This document shows positions 8,326-15,549 of a stretch of 49,312 nt of DNA, piece after piece. The DNA is taken from the NCBI GenBank assembly GCA_018646865.1, contig JABGTW010000026.1, positions 1-49,312 of the forward strand, given 5' to 3'. Origin of the DNA: Cryomorphaceae bacterium (GTDB lineage Bacteria; Bacteroidota; Bacteroidia; Flavobacteriales; Flavobacteriaceae). The number at the start of each line of letters is the position of its first letter. The stretch's first letter is position 1. Both the position numbers and the translations under genes were made by a program. The notes below the pieces were generated by a model. It was not told where the DNA came from and ran no database searches. It was given only the letters and a program-made list of their open reading frames with translations.

Positions 8326-8331
8326 TTAATA

Positions 8332-9393
8332 ATGAATAATTCCTCAATTTCATCAGCTTCTGAATATAGACCGAAAGATTTCAGTGATATGATAGGTCAA
8401 GATGCTATTGTCAAGACCCTTTTAAATGCTATAAAAAATGATCATATTCCACAAGCACTTCTTTTTTGTGGACCAAGAGGTGTAGGTAAAACTTCATGCG
8501 CAAGAATTCTAGCGAAAAAAATAAATGATTTAGAGGAGAATTTTGAGTATAATATTTTTGAACTTGATGCAGCATCTAATAATTCTGTTGAGGATATTAG
8601 AAACATTACTGATCAAATTCGTATACCTCCTCAAATTGGAAAATATAAAGTCTACATAATAGATGAGGTTCATATGCTTTCAAATGCTGCTTTTAACGCC
8701 TTCTTAAAATCATTAGAAGAGCCTCCAAAACATGTTGTATTTATACTAGCAACAACAGAAAAAAATAAAATTATACCAACAATTTTATCTAGATGTCAAA
8801 TTTATGACTTTAAAAAAGTTGACATCTCTTCAATAACCAAACTATTGGCCAGTATTTGTAAAGACAAAAAAATTAAGTTTGATGAAAATTCATTATCATT
8901 AATTTCTGAAAAATCTGATGGCTCAATAAGGGACGCCTTATCTATGTTTGATAGATTAGTTAGTTTTACTGATTCTAATTTGACAATTACTGATGTAACT
9001 TTAAATCTAAATGTTTTAGATTATGAAACATATTTCGATTTATCAAGCTTAATAAAAAATAAAGACATACCAGGAATTCTAACTAATTACAATGACATAT
9101 TTAGTCGTGGATTTGATGATGTTAATTTTTTAAGTGGATTATCAAGACATCTAAGGGAAATCTTGATTAGTAAAATTGGTTCTTCAGATAAAATATCTGA
9201 TTTAAAAAATGAATTAAGCATAAAATATTTAGAACACTCTAATGACTTTCTAGATGAAGACCTTATTTTAATGATTCAAATTATTAATGACTCTCTTATT
9301 AATTATCAAAAAATTAATGATAAAAGAATTCATATTGAGCTTTGCTTGATGAGACTAGCTTCAATAGATAGTATTAAAAAAAAAAATCCTTAA
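8332..9393 (+). CDS. dnaX: DNA polymerase III gamma subunit, zero-frame product of dnaX
   Basis: Read without slippage the gene gives a 353-aa protein that stops two codons after the A11 run (codons AAA AAA AAA AAT CCT TAA). It keeps the whole AAA+ ATPase and most of the collar domain needed for the clamp-loader pentamer but lacks the tau-specific part, just as gamma does in E. coli and Thermus. The start ATG 8332 is chosen over an in-frame TTG at 8260 because conserved sequence (SEYRPKDFSDMIGQ) begins soon after it and a promoter box lies between the two. Confidence 0.7.
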   Translation: MNNSSISSASEYRPKDFSDMIGQDAIVKTLLNAIKNDHIPQALLFCGPRGVGKTSCARILAKKINDLEENFEYNIFELDAASNNSVEDIRNITDQIRIPPQIGKYKVYIIDEVHMLSNAAFNAFLKSLEEPPKHVVFILATTEKNKIIPTILSRCQIYDFKKVDISSITKLLASICKDKKIKFDENSLSLISEKSDGSIRDALSMFDRLVSFTDSNLTITDVTLNLNVLDYETYFDLSSLIKNKDIPGILTNYNDIFSRGFDDVNFLSGLSRHLREILISKIGSSDKISDLKNELSIKYLEHSNDFLDEDLILMIQIINDSLINYQKINDKRIHIELCLMRLASIDSIKKKNP

Positions 9394-9944
9394 TTAAAAC
9401 TTCAGAATTAAAAAATCTAAAAAAAGAGGAAGTTTTTGAGTTAGGAAATCAAGAAATTATCACTAATAACAAGCTGTTTACTCCTCCACCCACTAAAGAT
9501 GTCTCCTCTCTTTCTTTAGCAAGCTTAAATTTTAAAAAATCTACTGAAGATAAACAGAATGAAGAACTAGACAACCTACCTTCTGATGACTTTACAGAGA
9601 ATGATTTTCAAATTGTTTGGAAAAAATTCTGTGATATAGAAAAAAATAAAGGCAATAATAATATTCTTTCTTTATTGAACATGAATAATCCTTCAATTAA
9701 TAATAATATCATTACTATATCTACAATTAATAAGATGAATTTTAAGGAAGTTAAAGGATATAGAAATAGAATCCAGACTTTTATATCAAAAGAACTTAAT
9801 AATTATTTAATTTCAGTAGATGTTAAATTATCAGAAGAGAATACAAAAAAATCTTATCTAGATAGTAAAGATAAACTAGATATCTTAATAAAAAATAATC
9901 CTGACATAGAGAAGTTAATTGATGACTTAAAGTTAAGAATTTAA
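8332..9944 (+). CDS. dnaX: DNA polymerase III tau subunit, full length by slippage at an A11 run
   Basis: Tau is the clamp-loader ATPase that also ties the replication fork together. The zero frame ends early at 9393, but shifting by -1 (or adding one A) at the A11 run 9376-9386 joins it to a frame open from 9387 to the TAA at 9942-9944. That gives about 537 aa: the AAA+ domain with GPRGVGKTS near residue 47, IIDEVHML and the ATTEKNKIIPTILSRCQIYDF segment, the clamp-loader collar domain, a linker rich in charged residues, and a C-terminal domain ending near IEKLIDDLKLRI, typical of Bacteroidota tau. The four-cysteine zinc module seen in E. coli is absent. Whether the shift is real recoding or an A12 misread as A11 cannot be decided here. 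The end overlaps the ppx gene by 12 bases. Confidence 0.85.
9376..9393 (+). promoter_or_regulatory. A11 slippery run and gamma stop codon in dnaX
   Basis: Eleven consecutive A (9376-9386) are followed by TCCTTAA, which puts a zero-frame TAA at 9391-9393. The run contains the heptamer A AAA AAA in the reading frame needed for -1 ribosomal slippage, and it is also long enough for RNA polymerase slippage. I see no strong hairpin just downstream, which favours transcriptional slippage over structure-stimulated frameshifting. Confidence 0.7.
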
Positions 9945-10829
9945 CTTACTGGCATTATTTTCATAGAATATTTCATTCACCATTCCATCTACTAGACCTA
10001 ACTTGGGTACAAACATTTTATTAGCTTGAACCGACTCCATAGTTGTTATAAATATTTTTAAAGCAGGAATTATTACATCAGCTCTATCTGGATTTAAATC
10101 AAACTTTACCATTCTGTCATGGTAAGTATGTTTTAATAGAGTGTTAGATAAATCTTTCAATGAAAGATAAGAAATAGGTTTACCAGATTTAGAGTCCGTC
10201 ATTGATTGAATTTTATTTATGTTACCTCCTGTTGCAAATAATTTAATTTTATCATCATTATCTATGTTAGATCTTAACCAGTCTCTTATATCCTTTATCA
10301 TAGAATCGTCAACTAAATTATTGAGGAGTCTAACAGTTCCTATTTTAAATGATTTAGATATTTTTTCCTTACCTCTTCTCAAAATTGAATACTCAGTACT
10401 ACCTCCACCTACATCAACATATAAGAAGGTTTTATTGAAACCTATTTTCTCAAGGGAATTTCCTTTAGAAATAATTGTCGCTTCTTTAAGACCAGTAATA
10501 AGTTCAATTTTTAAATCAGTTTTTTCCTTAACAATTGATATGACTTCTTTTGAATTTGATGATTCTCTTAGGGCTGATGTAGCATAAATCTGATAATCTT
10601 CAACTTCATGTACTTTCATTATATACTTAAATGAAAGAATAGCATTTGTGAGTAAATTAATTTTTGAATTTGATATGATTCCACTTTTAAATGAGTCTTC
10701 ACCAAGTCTTATAGGTAATCTTAGATACAAGTTTTTTTGAAAAATATATTTATCCCCTGAAGGAATAACAAAACAAATAAGCATTCTTATAGCATTAGAA
10801 CCAATATCAATAGCAGCAATTTTTTTCAA
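9933..10829 (-). CDS. Ppx/GppA family phosphatase (exopolyphosphatase)
   Basis: An ASKHA-fold phosphatase that shortens polyphosphate or hydrolyses pppGpp. The 298-aa protein contains only the two ATPase-like domains, without the C-terminal HD domain of long Ppx enzymes. The phosphate loop AAIDIGSNAIRMLI is at residues 4-17, YATSALRES near 88, VDVGGGSTEYSI near 140, and the ATGGNINKI loop near 195. It starts one base after the end of ppk1 and is the last gene of that operon, so an antagonistic role to the polyphosphate kinase is likely. Its end overlaps the tau end of dnaX. Confidence 0.9.
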   Translation of the reverse strand: MKKIAAIDIGSNAIRMLICFVIPSGDKYIFQKNLYLRLPIRLGEDSFKSGIISNSKINLLTNAILSFKYIMKVHEVEDYQIYATSALRESSNSKEVISIVKEKTDLKIELITGLKEATIISKGNSLEKIGFNKTFLYVDVGGGSTEYSILRRGKEKISKSFKIGTVRLLNNLVDDSMIKDIRDWLRSNIDNDDKIKLFATGGNINKIQSMTDSKSGKPISYLSLKDLSNTLLKHTYHDRMVKFDLNPDRADVIIPALKIFITTMESVQANKMFVPKLGLVDGMVNEIFYENNASKLNS

Positions 10830-10830
10830 A

Positions 10831-12873
10831 TTAATCTAAATTATTTTTAAAATAACTATAAGTATCCAATTGAGATCTTATAATTTTCTTTGAATTGATT
10901 ATAAATTCATTTTGAGAATTATGATTGATCAATCTAGATTTTACATTGTCATTATCATTAATATAAAGTGTCTCTAGAATTTGGTTTTTAAGGTCATCTT
11001 GATAAATTGGACAAGCTACTTCTACACGTTTCTCAATATTTCTTGTCATTAAATCAGCAGAAGATATATAAATTTTCATATCGCCTGCATTTTCAAAAAC
11101 ATAAACTCTAGAGTGTTCAAGATATTTATCTACAACACTTTTAACCTCAATATTTTCACTAAGTCCAATTTTATCAGGAATCAAACAACATATACCTCTT
11201 ATTAATAATTTTATTTTGACACCTGATTTACTAGCCTCATATAGTTTATCCACAAACTTATAACTAGTAAAACTGTTTAATTTAAGAATGATATGACCTT
11301 TTAATCCTTTCTTCACATTTAAAATTTCGTTATCTATAAGTTCTAAAAGTTTATTAGAAGTCTGATGAGGAGAAACAATTAGATGTTTATAATCATATAT
11401 TTTATAATTAGCTTTAAGGAAATCAAAAACTTTATGAACTTCTTTTAATATTTTTTGATTTGATGTGAATAATGTAAAATCTGAGTATATTTTAGCTGTA
11501 GACTCATTAAAATTTCCAGTACTAACAAATCCATAATATCTTTTTTTATTCCCCTTAAATCTTTCTATTAAACAAATTTTTGAATGAACCTTTAAACCTT
11601 TTACTCTAAAAATTATATCAACTCCTGCTGCTTTTAACTGTTGGGATACCTTTATATTATTTTCTTCATCAAATCTAGCTTGAAGTTCTATCTGAACTAA
11701 AACTTTTTTACCATTTTTAGCAGCATTAATTAGAGAGCTAATAACGTTTGATTTTTTTGAAAGTCTATATAAGGTGATTTTAATTGACTTAACAGTAGGA
11801 TCAATTGCTGATTGCTTTAAAACTGAAACCAAATAAGAGAATGAATGATATGGTGTGTACATCAAGAAATCTTTTTCTTCTATTTGATCAAGAAGGTTTG
11901 ATTCAATTTTTAAATCTTTTATATCTAATGATTTTTCTTTTGGATATAACAAATCAGATCTTCCTAAGTCTGGAAAATTCATATAATCACTTCTATGATG
12001 ATATTTACCTCCGGGTATTAAACTATCATAGGAAGTAATCTTAATTTTTTTGATTAAATACTTTAGAGTAGAACTAGAGATATTTTTATCATAAACAAGT
12101 CTAACAGGATTGCTTATTTTTCTCTTATTGACATATTCTTGAATTTTTTTAATGTAACTCTTAGATATATCTATATCATCTATATCAAACTCAGCATCTC
12201 TAGTTATTTTTAGCATATTTGCTTCAATGTGAGAATAATTAAAAAAACTAAAAATAATATCAAGATGATATCTAATTATGTCATCAATAAGCATTATATA
12301 TTGTCTATCATTTTTTTTAGGCAAAACTACAAATCTGCTTATATCTCTTGGAATCTCAACTAAAGCATAGATATTATCTTTTTCTATAAGTTTTATATTA
12401 GTTATTAGAAAAGCCTTGTTGTCTTTAAAATCATGAAGTTTATTATTCGATAATATAACAGTAACTAAGGCTGGACTTATTTTTTGAATAAAATAATCCT
12501 TTAAAAATTCTTTATGAGATTCTGGCACCTCTTTTTCATTAATAAAAACGATATTTTCTTTTTTTAATGATTTCTCAATTGATTCTAATATTAATGAGCT
12601 TTCTGATTGAAGACTAATGACTTTTGATGTTATTTTATCAAGGAGCTGTTTAGCAGCAATATTATCTTTATTATTTTTAATACTTGGTTTAGCATCAGCT
12701 ATTCTTTTGACAGTTGCATACCTAACTTGAAAAAATTCATCTAAATTATTTGAAAAAATCCCTATAAACCTCAATCTCTCAAGGATTGGGACTTCTTTAT
12801 TAGAAGCTTCTTGGAGAACTCTTGCATTAAAATCTAGCCAACTTAGCTCTCTATTTATATATTTAGGTTCCAC
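10831..12873 (-). CDS. ppk1: Polyphosphate kinase 1
   Basis: Reversibly transfers the ATP gamma-phosphate to polyphosphate. The 680-aa protein opens with YINRELSWLDFNARVLQEA, the standard N-terminal motif, followed by the NLDEFF(Q)VRYATVKR helix. The two phospholipase-D-like catalytic domains contain KSIKITLYRLSKKS near residue 360, the autophosphorylated histidine in LKVHSKICLIER near 430, and GFVSTGNFNESTA near 455. Translation starts at GTG 12871-12873, which overlaps the end of sixA by 11 bases; no ATG fits before the conserved motif. The setting with ppx and a SixA-type phosphatase suggests one unit for phosphate storage. Confidence 0.95.
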   Translation of the reverse strand: MEPKYINRELSWLDFNARVLQEASNKEVPILERLRFIGIFSNNLDEFFQVRYATVKRIADAKPSIKNNKDNIAAKQLLDKITSKVISLQSESSLILESIEKSLKKENIVFINEKEVPESHKEFLKDYFIQKISPALVTVILSNNKLHDFKDNKAFLITNIKLIEKDNIYALVEIPRDISRFVVLPKKNDRQYIMLIDDIIRYHLDIIFSFFNYSHIEANMLKITRDAEFDIDDIDISKSYIKKIQEYVNKRKISNPVRLVYDKNISSSTLKYLIKKIKITSYDSLIPGGKYHHRSDYMNFPDLGRSDLLYPKEKSLDIKDLKIESNLLDQIEEKDFLMYTPYHSFSYLVSVLKQSAIDPTVKSIKITLYRLSKKSNVISSLINAAKNGKKVLVQIELQARFDEENNIKVSQQLKAAGVDIIFRVKGLKVHSKICLIERFKGNKKRYYGFVSTGNFNESTAKIYSDFTLFTSNQKILKEVHKVFDFLKANYKIYDYKHLIVSPHQTSNKLLELIDNEILNVKKGLKGHIILKLNSFTSYKFVDKLYEASKSGVKIKLLIRGICCLIPDKIGLSENIEVKSVVDKYLEHSRVYVFENAGDMKIYISSADLMTRNIEKRVEVACPIYQDDLKNQILETLYINDNDNVKSRLINHNSQNEFIINSKKIIRSQLDTYSYFKNNLD

Positions 12874-13348
12874 TTTTTAAATTATTTGTATAAGAAATAG
12901 GTTTTAAACTTAAAATATGAGACCAACTATCAGAATCAAATTTCAAAGAAAACCATCTCGCGGTTGGTAAATTTATAATTTTATTTTCAGAAAAATAATT
13001 TGAAATTTGAGTGTATGCTGGGTTATGACCAACTAAAATAACATCTGAGTATCTATTATCTATTTTTTTCACAAACTCAAGCACCTCATTATAATTAAAT
13101 GTATATAAATCTTTACAAACTCTAATTTTATCTGAATTTATAGATAAATGTCGAGTTAGAATTAAACTGGTTTGCATAGCCCTATTTGCAGAGCTTGAAA
13201 AGATTATTTCAGAACTAATAAATTGATCTTTGGAAGATGTTGCGATTTTCTTAATTTTTTCAATACCTATTTGATTTAATGGTCTATCTATATCTGAGTG
13301 AGATTCCCATGAGGATTTTGAATGCCTCAAGAAGGTGATGGTTTTCAT
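12863..13348 (-). CDS. sixA: SixA-type histidine phosphatase
   Basis: A small member of the histidine phosphatase superfamily (161 aa). The phosphohistidine-forming RHG-like motif is LRHSKSSW with the catalytic histidine at residue 9, and the second histidine is in VILVGHNPAYTQIS near 100. SixA of E. coli removes phosphate from protein histidines, but the Bacteroidota homologues are not well characterised, so the substrate is open. The gene lies one base after pdxH and overlaps ppk1, so it is translated with the polyphosphate genes; removal of phosphate from a polyphosphate-linked target is only a guess. Confidence 0.82.
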   Translation of the reverse strand: MKTITFLRHSKSSWESHSDIDRPLNQIGIEKIKKIATSSKDQFISSEIIFSSSANRAMQTSLILTRHLSINSDKIRVCKDLYTFNYNEVLEFVKKIDNRYSDVILVGHNPAYTQISNYFSENKIINLPTARWFSLKFDSDSWSHILSLKPISYTNNLKSGT

Positions 13349-13987
13349 CTAAGGTGACAAAAGTTTAAGTGACCACTTATCATCTATTAAATTGCAGATT
13401 ACTCTATTATGAAGTCTACTCTCTCTACCTTGCCAAAATTCAATTTCTTGAATAAACAATTCAAACCCTCCCCAATGTTTTGGTCTTTTCAAACTTGAAT
13501 TTTCATTTTCCTTTAAGAATTTATCATATCGATTTTTCAATTCGTCATAACTTGAAATTATCTGACTTTGATTTGAGACTATTGCACCAACTTGACTTTG
13601 GAATGGTCTTGATTTAAAATAGATGTCTGAGTAATGTTCTGAAGTTTTTTTTACAATTCCTTTAATAATTACTTGTCTTTCTAAAGGAGGCCAGTAAAAT
13701 GATGCACAAATATTTGGATTATTTTCAATTTCCTTTCCTTTTTTACTGTTATAATTTGTAAAAAATATTAAACTTTTATCTTTTATTTCCTTTAATAGCA
13801 CTACTCTTGATGATGGATGATTGTTAATATCAACAGTTGAAACAGTCATAGCATTAGATTCAATTATTTGATCTGATTTTTCAGCATCATTGAACCATTT
13901 AATAAAAAAACTAATTGGATTATCCCCGATTTCATCAACAGATAGAGAATCTTTGTCGTAAAATTTTCTGTGATTAAATAACTTCAT
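13349..13987 (-). CDS. pdxH: Pyridoxamine 5'-phosphate oxidase
   Basis: Oxidises pyridoxamine or pyridoxine phosphate to pyridoxal phosphate using FMN, in the cytoplasm. The 212-aa length is typical. FMN-binding segments are visible: SSRVVLLKEIKDKSLIFFTNYNS (near residue 58, described in part), the FYWPPLERQVIIKG strand near 95, and the C-terminal WQGRESRLHNR motif that contacts FMN and substrate. The start ATG overlaps the pyrB stop by one base (TAATG). Threonine synthase earlier in the window is one of the users of its product, though that link is generic. Confidence 0.94.
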   Translation of the reverse strand: MKLFNHRKFYDKDSLSVDEIGDNPISFFIKWFNDAEKSDQIIESNAMTVSTVDINNHPSSRVVLLKEIKDKSLIFFTNYNSKKGKEIENNPNICASFYWPPLERQVIIKGIVKKTSEHYSDIYFKSRPFQSQVGAIVSNQSQIISSYDELKNRYDKFLKENENSSLKRPKHWGGFELFIQEIEFWQGRESRLHNRVICNLIDDKWSLKLLSP

Positions 13988-14928
13988 TATTCATTAATTG
14001 AAAAATTCATTTTTGATGCAAGTAAATAAATTATAGCCATTCTTATAGCAACTCCATTTTCTACCTGATCTAAAATAATCGAATTATTTGACTCTACAAT
14101 ATCAGAAGTTATTTCTACACCCCTATTAATTGGACCAGGGTGAAGAATTAATATGTCTTTTTTTATTTTATTTAATTTATTAATATCTAAGCCAAAAAGC
14201 ATTGAGTATTCTCTATTATCTGGAAAATAAGATTTTTGCATTCTTTCACTTTGAACCCTAAGAACATTTACAGCATCACACCATTTTAGAGCTTTAACAA
14301 TATCAGTCTCAACAGATACATTAAGCTTTTCTATGTCTTTTGGAAGAAGACTTAAAGGGCATGACAACTTCACATTTGCCCCTAAAAGATTAAGTGTATA
14401 AATATTTGATAAAGCAACTCTAGAATGAAGAATATCTCCAACAATTAAAATATTCTTATTTTTAATATCTCCTAAGTTTTCATATAATGAAAATGAATCT
14501 AGCAAAGCTTGAGTTGGATGTTCATGGGCACCATCTCCAGCATTTATAATACATGAATCTGTATGTTGAGACAATAGAAATGAAGATCCTGGATTAGGAT
14601 GTCTTAAAACTATCATGTCCACTTTCATTGCTAGAATATTATTTACAGTATCTATTAATGATTCACCTTTTTTAACTGATGAAGAAGAGCTTGAAAAATT
14701 AATTATGTCTGCACCTAATCTTTTTTCTGCTAATTCAAAAGAAATTTTAGTTCTAGTACTATTTTCAAAAAATAGGTTAGCTATAGTAATATCTCGTAAT
14801 GTTGGTACCTTTTTTATTGGCCTGTTTATTACTTCTTTAAAATGAGATGCAGTCTTGAAAATTAGATTTATATCACTTTCATTTAAAGATTTAATACCTA
14901 ACAGATGATCAACACTTAACTTATTCAT
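13987..14928 (-). CDS. pyrB: Aspartate carbamoyltransferase, catalytic chain
   Basis: Forms carbamoyl-aspartate from carbamoyl phosphate and aspartate, the committed step of pyrimidine synthesis. The 313-aa protein has the carbamoyl-phosphate site FFENSTRTKISFE near residue 53, the loop SSSVKKGESLIDT near 80, INAGDGAHEHPTQALLD near 130 and the aspartate-side motif HPGPINRGVEI near 265. It lies one base after the pyrR stop. No regulatory chain pyrI is seen in the window, which fits the PyrR-linked type of enzyme. Confidence 0.95.
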   Translation of the reverse strand: MNKLSVDHLLGIKSLNESDINLIFKTASHFKEVINRPIKKVPTLRDITIANLFFENSTRTKISFELAEKRLGADIINFSSSSSSVKKGESLIDTVNNILAMKVDMIVLRHPNPGSSFLLSQHTDSCIINAGDGAHEHPTQALLDSFSLYENLGDIKNKNILIVGDILHSRVALSNIYTLNLLGANVKLSCPLSLLPKDIEKLNVSVETDIVKALKWCDAVNVLRVQSERMQKSYFPDNREYSMLFGLDINKLNKIKKDILILHPGPINRGVEITSDIVESNNSIILDQVENGVAIRMAIIYLLASKMNFSINE

Positions 14929-15465
14929 TTAACTCTCAATATATATAACGTTATCCTTTAATTTTTCTCCCCATAAAACCTTTACTCTGTCACCTTTAAA
15001 AGTATCTATTTTAGCTCCACAGTAGTTAGCCTCTATAGGAATTTCTCTCTTAAATCTTCTATCAATTAAAACTAATAGCTCGATTGATTTTGGCCTTCCA
15101 TATGTATCAATAGATGACATAGCTGCTTTTATACTTCTTCCGGTAAACAAAACATCATCAATTAAAACAACATTTTTGTTTTCAATTGAAAAATCTATTT
15201 TAGTTGAACTTGCAGAAAGTATTTTCTCTGATCTTCTAAAATCATCTCTAAAAAAAGTATAATCTAGAATGCCGCTTTTAATTTCAATATTAGGGTGGTC
15301 TCTTTTAAAAACTTCTAAAATTTTATCAATTAAAAATATACCTCTGGGTTGTAAGCCTAATAAAACAGTATCTTGGAAGTCTTTGTGATTTTCTATTAAT
15401 TGATATACAAGCCTACTTAGTATTATTTCTATTTTTTTTGAATCTAAGAGGATTTTATTTGGCAT
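14929..15465 (-). CDS. pyrR: PyrR: pyrimidine regulator / uracil phosphoribosyltransferase
   Basis: A phosphoribosyltransferase-fold protein of 178 aa. In Gram-positive bacteria PyrR binds pyr mRNA to cause attenuation and also makes UMP from uracil; in Bacteroidota the regulatory role is less certain. The PRPP-binding motif VVLIDDVLFTGRSIKAAM is near residue 95, and the LLGLQPRGIFLIDKI loop near 33. It is the first gene of the pyrR-pyrB-pdxH-sixA-ppk1-ppx operon. Its predicted leader is only about 11 bases, so there is no room for a PyrR attenuator here and control, if any, must be exerted elsewhere. Confidence 0.93.
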   Translation of the reverse strand: MPNKILLDSKKIEIILSRLVYQLIENHKDFQDTVLLGLQPRGIFLIDKILEVFKRDHPNIEIKSGILDYTFFRDDFRRSEKILSASSTKIDFSIENKNVVLIDDVLFTGRSIKAAMSSIDTYGRPKSIELLVLIDRRFKREIPIEANYCGAKIDTFKGDRVKVLWGEKLKDNVIYIES

Positions 15466-15480
15466 GATATTTAATTAATA

Positions 15481-15488
15481 CAAAAATA
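15481..15488 (-). promoter_or_regulatory. pyrR operon promoter -7 box (TATTTTTG)
   Basis: On the minus strand TATTTTTG matches TAnnTTTG and lies 15 bases before the pyrR ATG, just after the rpsA terminator. With rnpB spacing the start would be near 15476. A TTG at -33 is not seen. Its place right behind a terminator and before a gene start supports it. Confidence 0.45.
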
Positions 15489-15512
15489 TACATTTTAAAT
15501 TTTAAGTTTATG

Positions 15513-15542
15513 TAAAAAAAAATCCTCAAAAATTGAGGATTT
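15513..15542 (-). terminator. Rho-independent terminator of rpsA
   Basis: On the minus strand a perfect 10-bp stem (15533-15542 pairing with 15520-15529) closes on a three-base loop and is followed by a run of T. It lies just after the rpsA stop codon at 15550 and ahead of the pyrR promoter, so it separates the two units. This is the clearest terminator in the window. Confidence 0.85.
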
Positions 15543-15549
15543 AAAAAAT

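Noticed and set aside
8260-8331. Longer dnaX protein starting at TTG 8260
   Set aside because: The extension is hydrophobic and A/T-driven, lies upstream of the promoter box, and the conserved DnaX start begins after ATG 8332.
9394-9674. Gap after dnaX as a noncoding region, with a separate small gene at 9675
   Set aside because: The -1 frame is open across the whole gap and continuous with the 9675-9944 frame, and the joined protein ends like tau, so it is one gene.
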